Source: Candidatus Zhuqueibacterota bacterium (lineage in GTDB: Bacteria > SM23-31 > B21-G16). Taken from it: a stretch of 6,439 nt of DNA. The stretch spans positions 1-6,439 of the forward strand of contig QNDJ01000104.1 in NCBI GenBank assembly GCA_003644825.1, read 5' to 3'. The position numbers and the translations under genes were made by a program. Numbering within the stretch: position 1 is the first letter of the stretch; every line of letters begins with the position of its first letter. Under the pieces are notes generated by a model. It was given only the letters and a program-made list of their open reading frames with translations. It was not told where the DNA came from and did not search any database. Shown here piece after piece: positions 1-4,690 of the stretch.

Positions 1-16
1 AAAAAGAAAATCTATT

Positions 17-43
17 TTCATTTAAACTATTAGTTTAAATGAA
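17..43. repeat. Perfect 13-bp-arm inverted repeat (candidate operator or terminator)
   Basis: The left arm TTCATTTAAACTA (17-29) and right arm TAGTTTAAATGAA (31-43) are exact reverse complements around one central base. This is a strong dyad even for AT-rich DNA. It lies about 105 bases upstream of the CHC2-ATPase gene and 33 bases upstream of its promoter -35 box. It could be an operator for a dimeric regulator, a partition-type binding site, or the terminator of a gene beyond the left edge. On the plus strand no clean T-run follows it. On the minus strand a T-rich stretch follows, but no minus-strand gene is visible that would need it. The dyad is seen directly; its role is not resolved. 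Confidence 0.6.
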
Positions 44-55
44 TGGTAAATTTTA

Positions 56-69
56 TTGTTATTTAACAA
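56..69. repeat. Short AT-rich inverted repeat beside the promoter
   Basis: TTGTTA (56-61) and TAACAA (64-69) are inverted around TT and end 7 bases before the -35 box at 77. The placement would suit a regulator site, but six-base arms arise easily by chance in DNA this AT-rich. Listed as a weak candidate only. Confidence 0.25.
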
Positions 70-76
70 AATATAC

Positions 77-105
77 TTGACACTTTAAGAATATTTTATT
101 ATATT
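77..105 (+). promoter_or_regulatory. Sigma70-type promoter for the CHC2-ATPase gene
   Basis: TTGACA (77-82) is a perfect -35 box. It is followed, after an ideal 17-base spacer, by TATATT (100-105), which matches the -10 consensus at five of six positions. Transcription would start near position 112 and leave a 5' leader of about 37 bases. The location directly upstream of a well-supported gene start makes this the best promoter candidate in the window. Confidence 0.7.
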
Positions 106-134
106 TCCTATAACTTTTCTTCAATTTTAAACTT

Positions 135-143
135 AAGGTGAGG
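135..143 (+). promoter_or_regulatory. Ribosome binding site for the CHC2-ATPase gene
   Basis: AAGGTGAGG lies 5 bases before the ATG at 149 and matches much of the anti-Shine-Dalgarno complement (GGAGGTGA). It supports 149 as the true start and is the strongest ribosome binding site seen in the window. Confidence 0.7.
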
Positions 144-148
144 TTATT

Positions 149-1819
149 ATGGATACCATTGATTCCATCAAAACAAAAAACTTTTTTTACAATGTTGATG
201 AAATCAAGGCAAAAAATAATATTATTCAGGTAGCAAGGGAACTGGGGATAAAGGTAAATAAAAGTGTCATACGTTGCATAAAACATTATCAACATAAAGA
301 TAGCAACGGGTATCCTTCAATGAGTTTCAATCCGATAAAGAACACATTCAAGTGCTGGGTCTGTCCTAATGTTGGCGGTGATGTTATTGACCTGGTTATG
401 CAGTATAAAAATGTATCCAGAGAAAAAGCCCTGGAATACCTCGCTGTAAGGGCTGGATTAAAATCCAGCAATTCATCCGAAACAAAACAGAATGGAAATG
501 ATGGAAAAAGCAAAGATGAAATAGTTGAATCCTATTATCGAGATTTCATTGAAGGTATGGATAAATCCGGAGGGCTTGAAGCATTAGCTTTTGTTTCATT
601 AAAAGGTGGAACAGGGAAAAGTATGATTGTTAATAATCTTGCCACAATTTTCTCTTTAATAACGAAGTACATTGCTGAAACTGAAAAAAAAGAACTCCAG
701 TATGTTGAACTCATTGACCTTGATTTTGGAAAGCCTGACCAGAGAATATTAACAGGTATTGAGCCTGAATTCTACCTCGAAGATATCTTCTATAACAGAG
801 ATAGTAACCTCGGATGGAAAGACGTAAGAGCAAAAACAAAACTACCCAACCTTAATTTAATATCTTCCTGTCCTGTAAGAAAAGCCCAATCTCTTTTCTA
901 TATGCATAAAAACGAAATATTATTTATGATGAACGATTCCAATGCCAATATAAAATTGACAGATTTTGGTGGTGGTATCAGCAATGATATCCTTGATTTC
1001 CTGATGAATATAAGGTGTAAAATATGTGTTGTTAACGATGAGGTAACTTCTAAAGAAGCAATTTTCAATTTGATTCTAACAATAATTTACGACCAGCTCA
1101 AAAAAAGTTTTCAGGGGAAAAAAGAAATATATCATTTTCTCGACAATTTAAGATTATGTAGAAAAAATGGATTTACCATTGAAAACCTTATGGAAGAGCT
1201 TGATAAGCTGGATAAAAAAAATACAGCAAGAGACAGTATTGAACAGTTTTACAGCAAATTCATAGAACCAATTAAAAAGAAGTTAGGTTGTAACTGGATT
1301 ATCCTCGGTGATAAAAATCATAAGGATTTAAGAAAAGAAATAGAGCTTATCGGAAATAAAATAAAAGACCTGCTCTTTAAAGAATCAAATAATGGTAAAA
1401 GTATCTCTTTTGCTGAAAAAACAGAACTTTACAAACAATACACAGAACTAAAAAAAGAGGCTGTAAGGTTCGATTCATACAAAAATAAACTTGATAATAT
1501 TCTTCATACTAACAGGTTTGGAATTATCGTAAATAAAACAAATCCTGAAAAAGCAATTAGCATTTATAATGAGATAGCCCAGAAAGTAAAATATTTCCTT
1601 GGAATTAAAGTTGGTTATCTCGGAAATATTAAAGAAAGCGATTCTCTGAGGAATATTTCCAATTACCGGATGCCTTATGTTATATACAATTATGAAGATA
1701 ATGCTCTAATTGATTTATATTCAATATCCGATAGAATTCTTGGACTGAAGGAACAATCTACTGAAAAAATAATCTACTCCCAGAAAGATTTTATCAAAGA
1801 TATTAAGTACAACTGGTAA
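149..1819 (+). CDS. CHC2 zinc-finger / MinD-ParA-like ATPase fusion protein
   Basis: This 556-residue cytoplasmic protein has two recognisable parts. Residues about 17-105 resemble the CHC2 zinc-binding domain of DnaG primases. Ligands C43-x2-H46 and C69-x2-C72 are all present, and the DnaG-like context continues (PSMSFNPIKNTFKCWVC, then GGDVIDLVMQY). After a polar linker (about 106-140) comes a MinD/ParA/FlhG-type P-loop ATPase. It has deviant Walker A KGGTGKS (152-158, signature K152 and P-loop K157), an A'-like DLDFGKPD (190-197), a switch II-like DFGGG (272-276) and late motifs GIIVNKTNP (458-466) and VGYLGNI (488-494). About 140 Lys/Glu-rich, probably helical residues (315-455) interrupt the ATPase core. 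There is no TOPRIM or primase catalytic domain, so it should not synthesise primers. No ParB, MinE, MinC or flagellar gene is adjacent. From the family one expects ATP-dependent dimerisation and spatial positioning; the zinc finger suggests nucleic-acid contact. The actual cargo and role are unknown. Promoter, ribosome site and downstream terminator indicate a single-gene transcript. Confidence 0.85.
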   Translation: MDTIDSIKTKNFFYNVDEIKAKNNIIQVARELGIKVNKSVIRCIKHYQHKDSNGYPSMSFNPIKNTFKCWVCPNVGGDVIDLVMQYKNVSREKALEYLAVRAGLKSSNSSETKQNGNDGKSKDEIVESYYRDFIEGMDKSGGLEALAFVSLKGGTGKSMIVNNLATIFSLITKYIAETEKKELQYVELIDLDFGKPDQRILTGIEPEFYLEDIFYNRDSNLGWKDVRAKTKLPNLNLISSCPVRKAQSLFYMHKNEILFMMNDSNANIKLTDFGGGISNDILDFLMNIRCKICVVNDEVTSKEAIFNLILTIIYDQLKKSFQGKKEIYHFLDNLRLCRKNGFTIENLMEELDKLDKKNTARDSIEQFYSKFIEPIKKKLGCNWIILGDKNHKDLRKEIELIGNKIKDLLFKESNNGKSISFAEKTELYKQYTELKKEAVRFDSYKNKLDNILHTNRFGIIVNKTNPEKAISIYNEIAQKVKYFLGIKVGYLGNIKESDSLRNISNYRMPYVIYNYEDNALIDLYSISDRILGLKEQSTEKIIYSQKDFIKDIKYNW

Positions 1820-1827
1820 AAATCTTC

Positions 1828-1855
1828 TTGACATTTGACAAATTATTATTATCTT
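1828..1855 (+). promoter_or_regulatory. Possible promoter with doubled TTGACA upstream of the nnr gene
   Basis: Two perfect -35 hexamers, TTGACA at 1828-1833 and 1835-1840, lie side by side just after the stop codon of the ATPase gene. From the first, a 16-base spacer leads to TATCTT (1850-1855), four of six matches to the -10 box. Initiation near 1862 would fall inside the left arm of the terminator hairpin, so a transcript from here would not form the full terminator. The -10 is weak, so this is only a plausible promoter for the nnr operon. Confidence 0.35.
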
Positions 1856-1859
1856 TAAT

Positions 1860-1897
1860 AAAAGCCTTTTCTTGTAATAATGAGAAGGGCTTTTTAT
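1860..1897 (+). terminator. Rho-independent terminator after the CHC2-ATPase gene
   Basis: AAAAGCC (1860-1866) and the following T-rich bases pair with GAGAAGGGC and TTTT (1882-1894). This gives a stem of about 11-12 pairs with two G-U wobbles or one bulge and a loop rich in A and T. The run TTTTTATTT follows the G/C-containing part of the right arm. It lies 41 bases after the stop codon and separates the ATPase transcript from the nnr operon. Confidence 0.75.
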
Positions 1898-1912
1898 TTA
1901 TGTAACTTATTG

Positions 1913-1918
1913 AAGGAA
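1913..1918 (+). promoter_or_regulatory. Ribosome binding site of the nnr gene
   Basis: AAGGAA ends 8 bases before the ATG at 1927, at normal Shine-Dalgarno spacing. This supports the chosen start, as does the N-terminal sequence, which begins at the usual place for this family. Confidence 0.6.
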
Positions 1919-1926
1919 CAATAATT

Positions 1927-3471
1927 ATGAAGAGAGTTTTAACAGTAAAGCAGATGAGAAATATTGATTCTTACACCATTAATGAACTGGGAATACCCGG
2001 TATGGTTTTAATGGAAAGGGCAGCACTGGCTGTGGTCGATGAAATCAGAGACTACCTTGGTTCTTTAAAAAATAAAAGGATACTGATTTTTTGTGGAAGC
2101 GGGAATAACGGTGGCGATGGTTTTGCAGCTGCAAGAGAATTAATCATTAAAGAAGCAGATGTGAAAATTTATGTTTGTACTGAAAAAGAAAAAATAAAAG
2201 GTGATGCCCTGATTAATCTACAAATCCTGGAAAAAGAAGGATTCAATCCTGTATTTATCAATGGTGTGGATGAAATATCTCCTATGGATTTTAAGTGTGA
2301 CGTCATTGTTGATGCACTCCTTGGAACAGGAATTAAGGGTCCCGTCAGGGGTCTATATAAAAAAGTAATTGACCTTATAAATGAAACAGGAATCCCAGTT
2401 ATATCTGTAGATATTCCTTCAGGATTAAACTGCAACACAGGAAGATTTGAAGGAGCCTGTATCAAAGCTGAAAGAACAGTTACAATGGGGGCTCTTAAAA
2501 GAGCTCATTTAATATCACCAGGGAGAGAACTCTCGGGAAAAGTTAAAATCGCTGATATTGGATTCTCGGAAAATTCTTTCAACAGGGAAAATATAAAATT
2601 GAACCTCATTGAAAAGGATGATGTTAAAAATTTATTACCCCAAAGAGAAAAAACATTTCATAAGGGGGATTGTGGAAAACTATTCATTCTATCTGGCTCG
2701 ATAGGAATGACAGGTGCAGCTACTCTTCTTTCTCTTTCAGCTATGAGGATTGGAGCCGGGCTTGCAGTTCTTGGTATACCCAGAAGCCTCAACCCAATTC
2801 TTGAAGAAAAATTGACCGAGGTTATGACTCTTCCCCTGCCAGAAACTCCCTATGGAAGCCTTTCACTGAAAGGTAAAAACCAGATCTTAGAAATGCTGGA
2901 CTGGGCAAATGCAGTTGCTATTGGTCCCGGTATTTCAAGAAAAGAAGAAACCCTTCAATTAATTGTTGAGATTGTTAAAAACATTAAAAAGCCCCTCATA
3001 CTTGATGCAGATGGAATATATCCTTTCTATGAAAATTTAGATATACTGAAAAAGTTAGAACCCGAAATAATCATTACTCCCCACCATGGTGAACTGGCTC
3101 ATCTTATCGGTAAGCCTATAAACGAAATTGAAAAAGATAGAATAAAAACTGCGGTGGAAATTGCTCGTGAATTAGACCTGGTATTGCTTTTGAAGGGTTC
3201 ACCAACTCTTATTTCAACAGAAACAGGAGAATGTTTTATTTCGAACACAGGTAATCCGGGAATGGCTACAGGAGGTTCCGGAGACGTCCTGACAGGAATG
3301 ATAGCAGGGCTTGTAACTCAGGGTCTCAGTGTAAGAGATGCAGGAATTTGTGGCGCTTACCTTCATGGCCTTGCCGGTGACCTCGCTGAAAAAGAGTTTG
3401 GAGAAATGGGGCTCATCGCAGGCGATATTATGAATAAAATACCTCTTTCTCTTAAACTCACATTAAATTGA
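1927..3471 (+). CDS. nnr: Bifunctional NAD(P)H-hydrate epimerase / ADP-dependent NAD(P)H-hydrate dehydratase
   Basis: This metabolite-repair enzyme restores NADH and NADPH damaged by hydration. The N-terminal half (about 1-220, YjeF_N type) epimerises R- and S-NAD(P)HX. The C-terminal half (about 225-514, ribokinase-like YjeF_C type) dehydrates S-NAD(P)HX using ADP. Visible epimerase motifs are GNNGGDG (59-65), DALLGTG (129-135, with the conserved Asp D129) and VDIPSG (161-166). Dehydratase motifs are the glycine-rich segment 246-279, GPGIS (333-337), LDADG (359-363), TPHHGE (384-389), LKGS (422-425) and NPGMATGGSGDVLTG (443-457), which holds the likely catalytic Asp D453. At 514 residues it has the normal length of the fused bacterial form, and no key motif is missing. 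It is soluble and cytoplasmic. It is the first gene of a likely operon with the VanZ-like and methyltransferase genes, and the pairing looks like convenience rather than a pathway. Confidence 0.96.
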   Translation: MKRVLTVKQMRNIDSYTINELGIPGMVLMERAALAVVDEIRDYLGSLKNKRILIFCGSGNNGGDGFAAARELIIKEADVKIYVCTEKEKIKGDALINLQILEKEGFNPVFINGVDEISPMDFKCDVIVDALLGTGIKGPVRGLYKKVIDLINETGIPVISVDIPSGLNCNTGRFEGACIKAERTVTMGALKRAHLISPGRELSGKVKIADIGFSENSFNRENIKLNLIEKDDVKNLLPQREKTFHKGDCGKLFILSGSIGMTGAATLLSLSAMRIGAGLAVLGIPRSLNPILEEKLTEVMTLPLPETPYGSLSLKGKNQILEMLDWANAVAIGPGISRKEETLQLIVEIVKNIKKPLILDADGIYPFYENLDILKKLEPEIIITPHHGELAHLIGKPINEIEKDRIKTAVEIARELDLVLLLKGSPTLISTETGECFISNTGNPGMATGGSGDVLTGMIAGLVTQGLSVRDAGICGAYLHGLAGDLAEKEFGEMGLIAGDIMNKIPLSLKLTLN

Positions 3472-3478
3472 CAATTTT

Positions 3479-3898
3479 ATGAATAAACAAAATCTCATTG
3501 ATTTCACCAGATATAAACTACCGGTCATTGTATGGGGGCTGACAATAATTGGAGTATCTTCAATACCCGATTTCCCCCCTATTAACACCGAAAAAAACAA
3601 TCTTGATAAACTGGCTCATTTAATCGAATACGGAATTTTTACCTATTTATTAGCAAGGGCTTTCTACTTTAGTAAAAAGAATTTTTTCAGGAGAAAAGCT
3701 ATAATTCTGACCCCGTTTATAAGTGTGATTTTTGCCGCAGGAGACGAAATTCATCAACTCGCAATACCAGGGCGTTTTGGCAGCCTGAATGATTTTTTTG
3801 CAGACCTCGGTGGTATTCTTCTGTCTTTATTTTTATTTATAAAAATTGTTAAACCTTTCAGTTATAATGAAAATAATCAAAAACACAGAGATTTTTAA
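3479..3898 (+). CDS. VanZ-like family membrane protein
   Basis: This 139-residue integral membrane protein has about four hydrophobic segments (roughly 13-30, 46-62, 74-90 and 107-124). It carries the hallmarks of the VanZ-like family: DKLAHLIEYG (43-52), and DEIHQ (89-93) followed by PGRFGSLNDFFADLGG (97-112) with conserved acidic residues. VanZ itself gives low-level teicoplanin resistance in enterococci. Most chromosomal relatives, like this one, are of unknown function and occur in bacteria with no glycopeptide resistance cluster, so resistance should not be inferred. No vanA-, vanH- or vanX-type genes are present. The start at 3479 lies 7 bases after the nnr stop codon without a good ribosome binding site, which suggests translational coupling in an operon. 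The basic, polar C-terminus (about 125-139) is encoded partly in the overlap with the next gene. Confidence 0.88.
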   Translation: MNKQNLIDFTRYKLPVIVWGLTIIGVSSIPDFPPINTEKNNLDKLAHLIEYGIFTYLLARAFYFSKKNFFRRKAIILTPFISVIFAAGDEIHQLAIPGRFGSLNDFFADLGGILLSLFLFIKIVKPFSYNENNQKHRDF

Positions 3899-4667
3899 AA
3901 GTGCAAAATGGGTAATCCTGAAAGATTTTTACGAAGATGGTGGTGAGCTATTTGAATACGTATTCTCAGAAGAAAAAAAGGATGATATATCTTTCTATAT
4001 AAACATCGCCAGAGAAGTAGGTGGTGATATTCTGGAAATCGCCTGCGGCTCCGGAAGAATTCTTATTCCTATGGCTAAAAAGGGAATAAATGTTGTCGGT
4101 TTTGATAATTCTATGACAATGCTACGATTGGCAGACAAAAAAATTACCCAGAACAGGTTAAAGAAAAAAATACAAATTTTCCTTGCAGATATGACAGACT
4201 TTGCACTTAAAAAAAAGTTCAATATGGCATTTGTTGCTTATAATACATTCAATCATATTATTTCTCACGAAAAACAGATTAACACCCTTATGGCTGTAAA
4301 CAATTCTCTTATATCCGGTGGAACTTTTGTTATGGAAGTCATTCCTTACAGAAAAATAAATTTCACAGGAATAGTATACAGACGAACTAAGTATAATAAA
4401 AACCTTAACTTAAAAATTGAAGCCTATTCATCAACCAATTATGACCATAAAAAGGATATTGAGATTGTAACCTGGTTCTACCTGATAAAAAAGGAAAAAA
4501 AAATCGAAAATATGTTCAGGTCTACATTTTTAAGAAAACTGATAAAGATGAATGATATTTATTCTATGCTCAAAAAATGTGGATTTACAAATATCAATTT
4601 ATATGGAAATTACAACAGAGATGAAAATGCTGAAGAAAAAAAGATTTTCATCGCCAGAAAGAAATAA
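3867..4667 (+). CDS. Class I SAM-dependent methyltransferase, substrate unknown
   Basis: Counting from the ATG at 3867, this is a 266-residue Rossmann-fold methyltransferase. Motif I is ILEIACGSGR (55-64), which binds S-adenosylmethionine. An acidic residue follows beta-2 in VGFDNS (77-82, D80), and LADMTDF (106-112) is motif II. The C-terminal DIYSMLKKCGFTNINLYGNY resembles the last helix-strand unit of small-molecule methyltransferases, where a Phe or Gly precedes the final strand. The frame is also open from a TTG at 3846, which would add seven residues. Neither start has a recognisable Shine-Dalgarno site, and ATG is preferred. Either choice overlaps the end of the VanZ-like gene (32 bases from the ATG), consistent with translational coupling. 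No neighbour points to a substrate, so no specific methylation is assigned. Confidence 0.88.
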   Translation: MKIIKNTEIFKSAKWVILKDFYEDGGELFEYVFSEEKKDDISFYINIAREVGGDILEIACGSGRILIPMAKKGINVVGFDNSMTMLRLADKKITQNRLKKKIQIFLADMTDFALKKKFNMAFVAYNTFNHIISHEKQINTLMAVNNSLISGGTFVMEVIPYRKINFTGIVYRRTKYNKNLNLKIEAYSSTNYDHKKDIEIVTWFYLIKKEKKIENMFRSTFLRKLIKMNDIYSMLKKCGFTNINLYGNYNRDENAEEKKIFIARKK

Positions 4668-4690
4668 TTTTATTGAATTTTAACGGAATT

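Noticed and set aside
59-295. Minus-strand open frame across the promoter region
   Set aside because: It runs through the promoter and the start of a strongly supported plus-strand gene, encodes a low-complexity Phe/Tyr/Ile/Asn-rich sequence typical of random AT-rich frames, and has no family resemblance.
149-520. A truncated DNA primase (dnaG) gene
   Set aside because: Only the CHC2 zinc domain is primase-like. The frame runs on without a break into an intact MinD-type ATPase with its own motifs, so this is a fusion and not a decayed primase.
1820-1926. Riboswitch or attenuator in front of nnr
   Set aside because: The hairpin is a simple terminator close behind the upstream gene. No alternative antiterminator pairing or known riboswitch core is visible in this 107-base gap.
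2169-2465. Minus-strand open frame inside nnr
   Set aside because: It is wholly inside a complete, well-conserved gene on the other strand and shows no recognisable domain or ribosome binding site.
3479-3898. Glycopeptide antibiotic resistance determinant
   Set aside because: Membership of the VanZ-like family alone does not indicate resistance, and no ligase, dehydrogenase, dipeptidase or two-component genes of a van cluster are present.
3995-4222. Minus-strand open frame inside the methyltransferase gene
   Set aside because: It is antisense to the SAM-binding motif region and is explained by codon constraints of the real gene.
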